This document shows, piece after piece, positions 40,582 through 53,700 of a stretch of DNA of 64,000 nucleotides; the first letter of the stretch is position 1; the number at the start of each line of letters is the position of its first letter. Made by a program: the position numbers and the translations under genes. The DNA is taken from NCBI GenBank assembly GCA_001600455.1, contig BCKC01000004.1:3274915-3338914 (forward strand). The letters are read 5' to 3'. The notes under the pieces were generated by a model that was not told where the DNA came from, did not search any database, and was given only the letters and a program-made list of their open reading frames with translations. The DNA is from Endocalyx cinctus. Its lineage: Eukaryota > Ascomycota > Sordariomycetes > Amphisphaeriales > Apiosporaceae.

Positions 40582-41161
40582 TTAAGCCTCCGTCTCCTTC
40601 ATCGGCTGGTCGTTTAAAGGGGCCTTGGTCCGGGGCGAACGGCGCGGGAGCTGGATGCCCCCCTTGAACACGTCCTTTCCCATAAGCACGGCCGAGGCGG
40701 TCCACAGGAGCCACTCCATCGCGCCGAAGGCGATGTCCGCCTTGGCCGACGCGCACACGCTGCCGCGGCAGAAGAGGAGCTTGCTGATGAAGACCGAGAG
40801 GGCGATGAAGCCCGAGAAGTAGAACAGGGCGTTGCTGATCTCGAGGGAAACGGCAGCATACGGGTGAGAGACTATAGAAGATTCCGTTAGTATCTCTAAA
40901 TACATTGCAGGATCTATCCGAATTTTTCGTAGTCGTAAAATACTTACTTTTGGGCATGAATCTCGGGGCGAGCTCCAGGTAGGCGATCGAGACGATGGTG
41001 TAGAGGGAGATGAAGAGCAACCAGTTAATTTGGGAGGGCGAGGCGGTCAGGGTGTCGACGTTGTACCAGTTCGCCACGTACGACGAGAGACCCAGGACGA
41101 TAAAGGCGAAGACGAGCTGGGCGGCCCGGAGGCCGAGGATAATGAGATTCTGGGAAGGCAT
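40582..41161 (-). CDS. MARVEL-domain membrane protein, Nce102-like
   Basis: Two exons: 41161-40948 and 40871-40582 (504 nt, 167 residues). Four membrane segments: LIILGLRAAQLVFAFIVLGL, INWLLFISLYTIVSIAYLEL, AVSLEISNALFYFSGFIAL and ADIAFGAMEWLLWTASAVLM, with SKLLFCRGSVCASAKAD between the last two. This four-helix arrangement and the GAMEWLLW wording fit fungal MARVEL proteins related to Nce102, which organise eisosome-associated plasma-membrane domains in yeast. The 76-nt intron has a GTAAGT donor, CTAAC branch site and TATAG acceptor. The C-terminus is a short Lys/Pro-rich tail. An ATG further upstream (41248 frame) is in-frame but adds a basic segment unlike a membrane-protein N-terminus; I prefer 41161. 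Exact function not determinable. Confidence 0.82.
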
Positions 41162-43025
41162 TTTGGAGGTCGAAATGGGAAATCGAGGTAGGCGGTCGGG
41201 AAATCGAGCGTCTAGGTGTTTGGTAGTCATAAGAGTCCAAGAACGCAAGATAGAGGCGTGTTTAAGGAAATTAGATGATGAGAAGCACTAATAAAGAAAC
41301 ATTCGAAAAAGATAGAAATTTTGACACACTAAAGAACGGAGAGGCACCAGGCGTAGAGAAGAGAAAAGAAGAAGGATCAGACAAGAAAAAAAAATTGTGG
41401 AAAAAACAAGATGTTCATCTTCATTTAATGAAGCATTGATGGATCTAACGGTTCATATTGACTCGCCAGGCTTTGTCCTTACTGGGTGAAGCGGACGGTC
41501 CCTCTAATGATCATCGTCCCAATTTGCGCTGTGATGCGCTTTCACTACAATTTGAAACAGGGACCGACAGGGATGAAAGTGATGCACCCTTCGTTGAATG
41601 CCGTAATGGGTTAACCAATCATCTGAGACGACAGGACTAACATAAATGGAGGTGAGTGGGCATAACCTCCACAAGTAGTAACAACTTCTTCCAAGTTCCG
41701 GCCGCTACGCTACTATGTACGTACACTAAACTTTGGTTCCTTTTGCTTAACGTTTTCGGTAGAGTATACTAAATGATATTAAATCGAAATGCAGATCTTC
41801 AAGCGTACACTGACGTGTAAATACCATCTATCTATATGTATAATTACGCCACTCCACGATTGTCAAAAGATGACAGGTTCCAAAACGGATGATGTAAAGA
41901 GGGGATAAATGAATTCTATTCCGGTCACTCGGGTGAAGTATTATCTATCGATCGTCTCCTTTTTTCTTTATTTGGTCCGGCGGGGGCTATGTCGAAGAAT
42001 AATAAGCCTTTTAGACGCCTAATAATGAGCACATTTACATACACCTACATAAACGCCAGAATAACTGGAGTTCTTGAGCAGAGAGTTTCCATATTTCCAT
42101 ATTTCCATATACCTCACAGGTTAAAACGTTTCTAATAAGACGAGCTTACGTACTTGGCGTCTAACTCTATGATGGTCAATGTTATTTTAATTGTTTCCCG
42201 AGACTTCGCCAAGGAGTTTTAAGCATTTGCTAAGACAGTCATCACACAATTGGCGAGACCGCGACAAGAAAACAGAATTAGATCGTAGGAGCCGATATTG
42301 CGAGTCAATCTTGGCGTAGAACAGACGAAACAAAGCGAAGGGAAATATTGAGTATAGTTACAGTGTATATTACACGGTAATCTCAGAAAAATATATGGAA
42401 CAACGACGCACAGCCAATTTTAGAAGAGGGAGGTGGAGAGGGAACACGAAATATGCGTTCTGGTTTGTTCTATATAATCCACGTATATTACTTTTTTCTT
42501 TTTTTATATTTTCTTATCTCTCTTTTTCTACGTCTAGACTAGAGAACCACAGTTACGATCTTGATGTTAGATCGGGGAAACCTTGTCAATCTGGGTGTAG
42601 AGGCTTTGGAAACGTGTTTGGAGTATCAGAAGAGAGCCAAGTTGTCTCAAGAAACCCTGCCGTCCCACCGTACCAATGCAGTATCATGACCGCTGGTAAA
42701 GGCGCACGGGGCGGCATCAAGAAGAACCATCTTGGAAAAACCGGAAAATTCGAGTTGCCAAGGACGGTTAAGCCTCTTCTTTTATATTGTAATGTTTCTT
42801 CCAAAATCTTAACTATGTCTTTTTTTAGGATAAACTTCGAAATATCTACGTATATGAGATTTGATCTATATGCCCTTTGCGTCAACCTTGGAGTTACGTA
42901 ACCCGGCGCGGCGTAAAACGGGATTGGGAGACGAGCTGATATGCTTATGAATTCAGCTGCAGGCCTTTTTTTCGGTCTAGAATATAAGGTATGAAATGAA
43001 CACCATGCTGAAGCTACCTACTCAG

Positions 43026-43064
<39 letters not shown>

Positions 43065-44158
43065 TCTCTGTTTGAATTCAATATGGCGTTTTCTTGTCTC
43101 GGTAACCTATTGATACAGGGTTTTCTACCCATGCACTGTTCAAGTCAAGTCTCGGTGAACTTCCTAAAGGTAGACATTATCTTGAAGCTATCTTGTCTTA
43201 CATATATATGTCTTACTCTTGCAACGTAACGATTGGTGTAGATGGCGACGTATTACAATTTTCGTGTCATCGTCTATCTGGATACATACATATTGTACAT
43301 ACAGTACATACGTACGCGTACATTTATATATCCGTTTATCAGATCTGGCCCAGCTTTGCAAACTTCGACACGAGCTGACAAAAAGAAGAAAAAGATCGGT
43401 TAGCGGACTTTGTCGGTCGCTTAGCCCGAATATGAAAAGCATGTGAAATCTCAAATTCCTTATAATCACGGGTCCCACAGGCATCTAACGTATGGATATC
43501 CATATGTACACTTCTGCGCGATTTCGTCGCCAGCCTATCAGAAATCTTTCTTTTTCAGTTATGACCTCGGTTCCCCCATAAATTATGTGAACCTGCGTCA
43601 TAAATAGTTAACGATACAAGTACCGTACGTACATATCTAAAGCAATCCTTCCGCTCACCAAAAGTAGCTTATGGACGTTGTAAAACTTTCCACTGTAAGT
43701 CACGGATACGCTACTTCAAGATATTTATATATGTTTGTCTTTTTCATGAGATCATCTACACCAAAGCTTCCTTGATAAATATACAGCACGGTAATCACTT
43801 AGATTGATTGGTAAGGTTAAGCGAAAGGAGCAGAGGTGTAATTACACTACATACACTTATTGAAGGTCGGATCGAAAGTGGATCGCTTACCCCAGAACCT
43901 CGGTCGATCTAATACGTGCATACCTCGCGTCTCCTGAAAGAAAGAAGGGAAGCTCAAATTTACGACTTTGTCGTCAACTTCATATCAGCTCAGTTCATAC
44001 TCTTTACCAAAATAATATTGACCAATTTACTACAAGAATTGTTTCTTGAAGTCAACTCATAGGCGACAGTCTTCTATTGAGTATAATTAATTTCAAAAGT
44101 AGTTTATCAATTTTCAACCATCTGATCAACCTAAACAGCTTCAGATCAACCTCCAAAT
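41162..44158. other. 3-kb divergent intergenic region
   Basis: Between the MARVEL gene (-) and the acyl-CoA synthetase gene (+). Holds a (CTA)13 microsatellite (43026-43064) and three TTTCCATA units (42086-42109). The plus frame at 42395-42901 (168 codons) is not recognisable and starts in AT-rich DNA; I do not call it a gene. Confidence 0.45.
43026..43064 (+). repeat. (CTA)13 microsatellite
   Basis: Thirteen perfect CTA units, the same trinucleotide and strand as the large array at 32149. Noncoding. Confidence 0.97.
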
Positions 44159-46433
44159 ATGGCTGGTCCTGACTTGCAAATTCAAGCGCTTATCAAGCAG
44201 GTTTCGCAGCCACCTCCACCCGGTACTCCTTATTCTTTACCTATCCCAGGGAGTGAAAAGGAAGGTCGATCTCCTGTATATCGTCACTGGCAATTCGTAG
44301 ACAAACCTTTGCTGTCTACCTATAATCCCCAACAGCGTACCTATCACGATCTCTTTCAAGAGGCCGTCAAGCGTTTCCCCAACAACAAGTGCCTCGGTCA
44401 TCGACCTTGGAATCCAACTACCCGAAGCTTCGAGAATAAATATGTTTGGCAGAATTATGCTGAGGTAGACAAGCGAGCGAAGAATTTCGGCTCCGGCATT
44501 TTCGAGCTACATAACCGAATCGGGGTACCTCCTGGAAGTCATGGCGTTGGTTTATGGAGTCAGAATCGCCCTGAATGGCAGATCGCCGGTAAGTAGTCTA
44601 CTTAACACACGAGATGGCTTTTCGGCGACATGAAGATGAGCTAATATGTTTCTCAGATCTTGGATTGATCACACAGTCGCTTTTTTCCGTTTCGCTCTAC
44701 GAGACCTTAGGTCCTGACGCCTCGTCCTACATTGTCAAACATTCCGAGCTCAACTGCGTCGTAACCTCGCTACCTCATATACCGATTCTCCTAGCCCTTG
44801 CGCCCCAAATACCCGCTTTGAAGTTGATCGTGTCTATGGATCCGCTAGATGCTGGGGAACAAAGTGGATACTCTAAGATGGCGGTCTTAAACGGCATTGC
44901 TGAAAAGCATGGCATTCAAATCTGGTCGATGGATGCCGTGGAGGAACTCGGAGCTAAGTTAGCTCACCCCGTACGAGCTCCCCGTCCTGAGGATCTCATT
45001 ACGATCAACTATACATCAGGCACCACCGGTGATCCAAAGGGCGTGGTCCTGACGCATGCCAACTGTGTGGCTGCCGTCACCAGTGCCCGCGTCAATGCGT
45101 CATACACTTACAAGGATACAAATATCTCGTATCTGCCGGTGGCCCATATCTACGGTCGTATGATAGATCAGGCTGCTCTATCGGAAGGCTGCGCCGTAGG
45201 ATACTTCCATGGTGATATGTTAGAATTAGTCGATGATTTGAAGCTCCTCAAGCCGACTGGTTTTATATCGGTTCCCCGACTATACAACAGGTTCAATATG
45301 GGTATTAAGGCCCAGACCATCCAGGCGGATGGCGTTCGAGGTGCCCTCTCCCGAAGGGTGATCGACGCGAAAAAGGCTAGCATGAAGCTGCCACCAGGTA
45401 AAGCCACCAACAAGCATTTGATCTATGACCGGATCTGGACACCCAAAGTCAGAGCGGCCGTCGGTTTAGATAGGGTTCGTACCATGGTCAGCGGAAGCGC
45501 ACTCCTTGATCCGGAAGTTCAAGTGTTCCTCCGCGCCGCCTTCGGAAACAACTTTGTATCAGGCTATGGCTTGACCGAGTCATATGCTTCCGGCTCAGTT
45601 CAGGTCGAAGGCGACTTTTCTCTCGGTAACAGCGGTGGTCCCATGCCGGGCTTCGAAATATGCCTGGAATCGCAACCGGAAATGGAGTATCTCGTGACAG
45701 ACAAGCCACGCCCTCGTGGCGAGTTATTATTACGGGGCCCGGCTATCTTCCGAGAGTATTTCAAAAATGAGGCCGAGACCAAGAAAGCACTGGAGACGGA
45801 CGGGTGGTTCCATACCGGAGATATTGTGGAGCTTGATGAAATGGGCCGTATAAGGATCATCGACCGTAAGAAGAACGTGCTCAAGCTATCTCAAGGAGAG
45901 TATATTTCCCCGGAGAGGATTGAGAACGTCTTTATGGGCAGTTCGAACATGATTACCATGGCTTTCGTTCATGGCGAGATGTCCCAGTCTACTCTGATTG
46001 GCATTTTCGGCATAGATCCGATTACTTTCGCTCCCTTCGCGAGCAAAGTACTCAAAAAAACCATAGCCCCGGAGGATCACGCCGCAGTCAAGGCTGCCGC
46101 CAAAGAAGCTCGCGTGGTCCAAGCCTTTATAAAGCACCTCGATGCCATCAGCAAGAAGCACAAGTTCAATGGCTACGAGAAGGTGCAAAACTGCCTTCTG
46201 GACATTGAGCCGTTCTCGATCGAAAATGAGATCTTAACACCTACGTAAGTGATTACAGTTCCACATTATGACCCATTAGTTTATTTTTCTTTTCTTATAC
46301 ACTAACCGCCACTTTCTCTCAAAATAGGCTCAAGCTGAAGCGACCACAAGCTGTTAGGAAGTTCAAATCTGAGATTGATCGCATGTATGCGGAGATCAAC
46401 GAAAGGGCCTCCAAGATTACGCCAAAACTGTAA
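44159..46433 (+). CDS. Fatty acyl-CoA synthetase, probably peroxisomal (FAA2-like)
   Basis: Activates fatty acids to acyl-CoA using ATP. Three exons: 44159-44588, 44657-46244 and 46328-46433 (2124 nt, 707 residues). Adenylate-forming motifs: YTSGTTGDPKG (262-272), YLPVAHIYGRM, SGYGLTESYASGS, and TGDIVELDEMGRIRIIDRKK with LSQGEYISPERIENV near the C-terminal hinge. The length and the ERIENV wording are those of long/medium-chain acyl-CoA synthetases. The protein ends PKL, an acceptable peroxisomal targeting signal type 1, and there is no N-terminal signal sequence, so a peroxisomal beta-oxidation role like yeast Faa2 is the best inference. Introns are 68 and 83 nt with GTAAGT donors. Confidence 0.92.
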
Positions 46434-47348
46434 ATTATAATGACGTCGGGGAAGATGGACTGTAAAACCCATGTAGTTGTAGAATAAGATATGGCTAGAA
46501 GCGGCCCTATGCCTAAGCATATACATACTTGTACATCAAGATACGAGAACCCACCTACCTATTTTCCTTACCTATATGTAGACATATTCAGAGTTAAGAA
46601 TGCAATAATTCAGATATAATTTTGTTCTTATCGTAACGTAAACTTTGGCTTACCTTTTATAAGGGGAAAAAATTATATTAAAATATATTAATAAATGTTA
46701 CGGTATGGCGTAGGTGCAGTATGTAGTATGTATGATACGACGGTAGGCAGGCAGAGCTAGTTGATACCTAGGTAGTTAGTAGCACTTGCTACACAACTTG
46801 GTACTTAATTTGTATCTACAGAGTACTTTCTCAGAAACCTTAATACACTTGAGCATTTCTCTTTTCCAACCTTAGAATTTTTGATAAATAAATATATTGA
46901 TTCTTTCGAGCATTGCTATAATATGTTATTTATATCGTTGTGAACACTAGATACTGCCATAATTCACCGCTTTTCAATACTTTATTACTTTCGTTTTCGT
47001 AGCTAAAATAATACCAAGTAACAACAATAATCAACAATTAAGACCACATTACAACGAGCTTAAATACGTAAATATATCACATATTCCGAGCCCAGTGATT
47101 AGTCCAGAACCTATATGGATTATTGTGGTAAATATTATTAAGTTTTGTTATATTATTTATTATATATATAAAAAAAAAAAAAAAAACTTAATAATAACAA
47201 ATTATTTTAAAATACTTAAATAATGATTATTAATACTATTTTTAATTAATTAAAATTAAAAATATTTTAATTAATCTTACTTTAGTTTTGATTATTTACT
47301 TAGCTATTAAGTAAGTTAGTATAGTTATATGTACTATTTCATATTATA
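46434..47348. other. Very AT-rich intergenic region
   Basis: Contains TACCTAGGTA at 46765-46774 and, at about 47100-47348, an almost pure A/T block with ATATAT, A17 and TTAATTAA-like runs immediately before the WD40 gene start. No gene seen. Confidence 0.55.
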
Positions 47349-50300
47349 ATGGCATTCAACAGCAAAACAACAACGTCTAATATTATTGACCTCACGATTG
47401 ACGATGATGAGCCGGTGAAGGTTAGTTTCCTATTTTTAAAGCTACATGCAGGTCTCCTTTTACTCACATTTTTATCTTCTGCTTTCGTTCCCAACAGCAT
47501 TCCAGAATCTTTCAGCAGCAGCCAGCGTTATCCTTTAGATCACCGTTACAACAAGATGAAGTTCGTCCAGCAAAACGTATAAAACGAGAAATAAATTCCC
47601 CTTCGGCTTATACACAATTCTTAAATAATCATGTTGTCCCTCACCTAGATCGTGCTACCAGACTGGTGAACGACCAGGTGTGCGATATTAAGAAAATTGG
47701 TGCCCATGTCTTCAGTACTATTGCCAAAGACACCAATATCATCCGTCATTATGAAGCTAATGGCACTCTTCAGCCTGAGGTTGAGGCCGGCTTAGCCTCG
47801 CGTGTCCAACAACTTGTGATGGTAGCTCAAACAGACCTGGTATGTTTTTACGCGCCGTAATAGTTCATAATAAAAACTGACGAGTCAAGGCATTTCGCAA
47901 ACATCCAGCTCGAAGCCCAGTTTCTGTAATACCGTCTATCGAAAATGCTGCAGCCACCCATAATGACGATAAATCCAAGGGCAATGCCAGCCCGCTGGAA
48001 CAGACTCTTATTTCCCCAAGACATATCCCGAGCCGTCCACGACTCCCACCGATACCACTGACGAGCACCCCTCCTACCCCTTCTACTAAAGCGGTCATAA
48101 TCACTCCAGAGCGCCTGCGTGCTAGAATCAAAGCCAACCAGTGGCAGTCTGGTAAGACATATAATACGAAAAGGGAAGGTTCCCCCATACAGATACAAAG
48201 CCGGTCATTTGGTCTTGCCTCTCGACCATATCTCAAATCAGAAGCACGACGGAATATCATAAAAGCACTCCGTGGAGGGAAATCAATACCCGTAGAGGCT
48301 CATGAATTCACTGGGTCGGAAATCTTTCATATCGATTTTGATATAGACGAGATCAAGTACTTGAGAAAACTTGCGAGAGCTTTGTTCGGTAAGCCCGCGA
48401 CGAGTATACAAAGGACACACTTGCAAGATCTTCGCCACGTTCTCAAGAAGGACCATAGTCTTATTGGATCTATCGTAGAGAGATATCGTACAGGATATAA
48501 AGCATCTGGCAATCCTCCGCTGCACATCACGAAACGGTCACCTAAAGATATTAGAAATTTTCTCGCCGACCTTTACCAGAAATTGACATGTCGAATACCC
48601 CGGTCCTTCTTCATTGAGCACGATGATATTATTACCCGAAATAACTCCTCAAGAGCAAACAAGATTCCATCGTTGCTTCTATCGAGAGAGTTTACCGGGG
48701 GTCGCCTCGGATCCAGTCGAACGTACCAAAATTTTAAGGCGGCGGTAAGAAGTAACAGAGAAGATTATCTGGAACCAAAGATTGAATGGACCAATTGCGC
48801 CGGTGATATTATGACCGTGAGCTGGCTTTCGAATACGCACTTTATATGCGGTACCACGACGCACTCAGACTCACGCAACCAGCAGTATAATAAACCAGGA
48901 AACCTTCTCCTTGGCTCTGCAACCAGGAATACTTTGCAGGCTTACCCTGACCATCGTATCATCCGTCCGGTCGTTGAGAATGGGGAAAACGCCCTGCCTT
49001 CGATGGTAGAGAGCCAAGACCCGTGGTTATTTACTTCCGTGGTGTCTTCTGACTACGAACCTTCAAATGGCCTCGGCTTCACTTCAAGCTTTGACAAGAC
49101 CGTTAAGATCTGGAGGCTGAACGGCAACGAAATGACCGTTGTAGGCACCTGGAACCACGAAGGGCGGGTAAACTTCGTCATTGCTTCCAAGAACGGGTCG
49201 GGCACCATAGCGACGGCGGCTGATGTGGCAACGGAAGCCGTTAGGGTCTACCGCGTAAACGGCTCGGCCGATATCACGAGCTGCCCGTTTGACTCGTACT
49301 CATGTACCCGAGTTCACGACGAGGATTACGTACCTTCGGAGAAATGGGCTTATTTCCCCGCTGCAATACGATGGGGCTTAGCCCCCTCGGTCCAGCACCT
49401 GCTCCTGATAGGATACTCCCCTCGTAGTCGCACGGAAGAAGAGCATGAGATCCCAGAAGACAAGATCGAAACAGGTGAACTCTGCTTGTGGGACACCGTC
49501 AGAAAAGCGCAAGTCAAGGTGAATAGTGCGAAGACTGCGAACGTATTTGAGGTTGCGTGGCATCCATCACGAGCATGCTTTGCGGCCGCGACGTCGGCTT
49601 CTAGGACCTCGGAGAAGATTGAACAGAACACCCGCACTCAGATTCGTGTCTTTGAGCTCAATGTTGAAACCGGCCAGTACGCCTCAGTCAAGACGTTAGA
49701 TTGTCCTGCTATCGACATCAACGAGTTGTTGATCAGGTACGTTCGCTGCCCCCCACTACCTTTGGAGCTAAACTAATGTTAAGCAGACCGAACAGCACCG
49801 TGTACTCCTACGTTGCTGCTGGTTGCACCGACGGCAAGGTGTACGTGTACGATACTGCCGCTACAGACAGACCGATATGTACTCTAAAGCACGGTGGTAA
49901 GTATAATCGCAATAGTAGACCGAATCACGACTAATATCGATTCAGATCCCGTCGAGGAGCTCATTGGCGAGAGGGAGCAAGAAGATGTCGGGGTGAAATT
50001 TATGGCGTGGGGAACCACGACAGATCGATTCTACACGGGCTCCTCCGACGGAGTGGTCAAGGTGTGGGATATCCGTCACAGAAAGGGTCGTCTAATAAAA
50101 GATCTGATTGAAGTTCCTGCGCCAATCACCGTCGGTGCCTTTTCGCCGGACTACGAAAGACTAGTAGTCGGGGACGGCAGCGGCAGGGTTTACATGATCA
50201 CTCTTGAAGAGGCGGAGAGCGAGGAGCAGAGGCAGTCCACTGCGACGTCATCCGGATTCGTAAAATTACGAGTCAACGGCAAAGAAAAATCGATCCGACG

Positions 50301-50796
50301 GCCTCGCCCTTTCTTGCAACACGAGGAGGTGCCGCCCCCCGAGGACGATAGATCAAACGGCCAGTCGATAGGGAAAGAGTACCTAGCCCGTGGACAGCTT
50401 ATTCGGCACCCTAATCCTACGCTTGGTGTTTTCCAAGGACCGGCCTACGCAGATCTCGGGTTTTATCGCTCGGATGCCCATCTCTACGAGGATGCACGGA
50501 ATCCCCTCAAGCCAACGGTCGACAAGTTTCAACAAGTCGCCCATAATGGTTCGCCGGCACATAGAGTCCCGAGGCAGAAGCCATTGGTTGGGATAGTTGA
50601 AGGAGGCCATACTACCGCGACCACTTCGGAAGCTTTGCAATATGCAACGTTGCAACGGATTCATCGGAAAAATTTAGATGATGATTTCTCCCTATCCGAT
50701 CTGGAGGAATCCACCCTTCTGGAACTCAGGAGGGATAGAGCAGAGCTCGACTATGAATGGTTGTCTATCGAAGGGGGTGAGGATGATAGTGAGTGA
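47349..50796 (+). CDS. WD40-repeat protein with SIM and WDxR motif (possible DCAF)
   Basis: Five exons: 47349-47420, 47498-47839, 47890-49736, 49787-49896 and 49946-50796 (3222 nt, 1073 residues). The N-terminus has a SUMO-interaction-type motif NIIDLTIDDDEP (11-22) and a basic nuclear-localisation-like RPAKRIKRE (47-55), then a disordered Pro/Ser/Thr region. WD40-type blades are visible from about residue 440 on: SFDKTVKIWRLNG, VFEVAWHPSRACFAAAT, DGKVYVYDTA, SDGVVKVWDIRHRKG and GSGRVYMITLEE. WDIR (831-834) matches the WDxR box used by many DDB1-CUL4 substrate receptors. The layout recalls fungal Rik1-associated factor Raf1/DIM-9 of the heterochromatin pathway, but I cannot verify orthology. 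The C-terminus is acidic. Exons join in frame without stops. Confidence 0.82.
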
Positions 50797-53700
50797 GTCT
50801 CACGATTAAGACGTCTATGGGTATTAGAAGAACCTTGTGATTCTCCAGTAAAATGTACGAGAACCTGTTTTGATATTGTAAGACTGATAACTACCTGGCA
50901 AGAGAGGTTTTCGTTTCACAGTTTACTAGAAAGAGCTACTTAGCTATTTCACGTTGCAAGAGGAGTTTTGACAAGATAATAATATGTTTAGATACCCGCC
51001 GCGATGAGAAGCAATTATTACATGCGATGGTTGATGGCGTCGAATATGACTGGCTTATAACAAAGAAACTGAGGTGAAGCATCGTTACATCTTGATCAGC
51101 ACAGCTTGAAGTTAATTAATCAATCCCGAACGGCGCGAAAGACAAGGTAAGAGACGAGTTGAAATAAGGAGGCCGTTATCGCCTCTGGTGATAATAAAGT
51201 AGTTCCCTCCGCGCCTAGCTCTATCAAGTACCCATGAATAAATGCCTATCAACAAATCTTACATCACCAGGCTTACCACCTGCGTATAAGCCATCGACAT
51301 TCTACCCAAAAACATACACAAGTCAGTGTCCGAAGCCGAAACAATAACACCCTACGGTAGGTATACGACAGCCGTGTCTTTAACTTTTAGACATGACAAG
51401 GCCCTGAGACCACGGCATCTAGAACGGGCACGTCATTCCCTCGGCTTGAAACCTTAGGACGAGTAAGGTCACGTACACCCAATTTGCAAGGAGGCAATTG
51501 GTACCTTGTATCGGTATACCAGAAGGTATTCGGCACACCCACATGCTGCTCAGAAGGGCAAATACACCCCCATCGCACCTCCCGTATAATGCTACAACAG
51601 ACTCTCCCTTACCCGGTATGGCAACTATCTTACCATCTCAATAGCAATCTGAAAGTGTGGTCATTAAAGTGTGACCCATTAAACTTACCCCACTTCCCCA
51701 GACGCACTAAAAAGCATACTATATTACAGAGATATCTTTATAGATTCTCTCATTCATTCTTTTTCCTCGATCATCAATCAATTTGCTACAGACTTGCTAT
51801 TTTGTTCATCATCGGGATTGGCCTCGTTTCCAATACCATAGAGATCAGCAGACGGCAACAATAGCTAGGCAAATAAACAACTCTTTTTCTCAAAGTTCAC
51901 CGTAATCCCCCGATAACATAAGTCCGCACGGAGCAGGCTTCACAAACTGACCAAGTACGACAAAGTAGCTCTAGGCTTGACTCACTTCTACGAAGATTTT
52001 ATTTCACAGGGAATGGCAACGAGCAATTGGCGCCAGCCGGTCCACGAAACCGGGGGGCAAGGCCTAACTTCACGGTAAAGCCTAAACCGTCTCTCGAAGA
52101 ACTGGAGTCCTGCCAGACAATCGAGGAGATAATCGAACTGATGATGCCCAGAGCCCGAGGATGAACGTCGGTTACGACTCCAAGATCGAAAGTATGTTGC
52201 ACGGAACTTTTTGCCGCTACGGAGCGAAAAAGGGCACGATTGAGTTTTGGCGAATCCCGTACGTGAGAAACGCAAGTGAGGCTAGGGGCTGGATTGATCT
52301 AATTCACTATATCGCAATTAGTGTGATGAATTTGAACTATCCGATAGCACGGTAATACAGAGGGAGATTGTGAAGACTTCCTTGGATACTTCTGGCTTCA
52401 AGGAATGGACATTTCTGGTTTCGAGGGTTGGACTTCGAGTTGAACACTTCTAGCTTCGAAGACATTAAATGTTTTTAGCAGGGTTCGTTATTCAACCACA
52501 ACTTGAACGGATAATTATCCGTAATAAAAACTGTTAATATATAGCCGTTTATTACGTTAAAAGTATTTTTATAGTGTGTTCAATTCTGGACAAAACTCAG
52601 GCTAGAATCCGGTTGATTTACATCCATCCGCGCCGTACTGCACGATACGTGCGGCAGGCTGGGTGTGTGTCACGTCGAGATGGATCGGCATCTGATCGAC
52701 AAAACTTAAAATAGCTGTGAGGAACTATTCTCTTGACGGAGGACCGGAGAACTACATAAAGATAGATCGTCTCGTTTCTAAATAATATATAAAACCTCGA
52801 AACCTCATCCGCTACGCCTATCTACAGTGCATGCATGCATATGTGTTCTTTTTTTCCGGCTCATGTAGGGTTGTCACTCAACGAAACAAAACTGAGTAGC
52901 TCTATTCTCTTCCCACCCACTTGCTTTATTTTACTATACTAATTTAGACACTAAAAGTCAGAAGAAAAAAAAAAAAAAAAAGAATCCGCCCCCAAAGAAA
53001 AAAAGACCCTAGATGCATGAACTTGTGGCATATGAAATGTTCCTACTAGAGATACGCTACGCTATCAAGTCAGCCAGTCCAGTCAGTCGAATTCTCCACA
53101 TACATGTCATGACACATGCAGAGTCCCCCGCTCCTCAGATCCTCCACCCCCTCCAACTGATATTGTAGTGTGGTGTACACATGTAAAGAGTTTATATGTA
53201 CTATACGTAAGTAAGCCCGACGGCGTTAGTTGGTCGATCAAGTTTTCCGGTGGGTGGAGGAGCCTAATTTTTTTTTTTTTTTGTTGCCGTCGTTCTAGCC
53301 TACCGAGCAGCCGAGTCGATAAGGCATTTTTATATAGTAATTGGTATCTTTGCGTATTTAACTTCAAACACCATCTGTGTACATATAAAAGAGTGAGAGA
53401 GATGGAGGTGAACTAAGAAAAAAAAAAAGAAGAAGAAAAGCGTGCATAGTAGCTACTTGCTATCTAGGGCATGAGTGATGATAGGTATGGCCACATCAGA
53501 TAATCAATGACACGAGTCAATCGTACCGCCCAACGTAGTGTCAGTCGGTCTACTATAATAATATTTATAACCGTGTGCTTTTTCTTGGGAGGTTGGCGAG
53601 ACGCACTTGATTCAGTGCGAGTTGCGGATTTAAAAGACTCGAAGAGACTCACACCTGGGCCATTTTATATTATATTACTGTAATACTGTAGTATAGCGGC

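Noticed and set aside
42395..42901. 168-codon plus frame in the MARVEL/acyl-CoA synthetase gap
   Set aside because: AT-rich Phe/Leu/Ser-rich start, no recognisable domain and no splice-supported extension; probably random.
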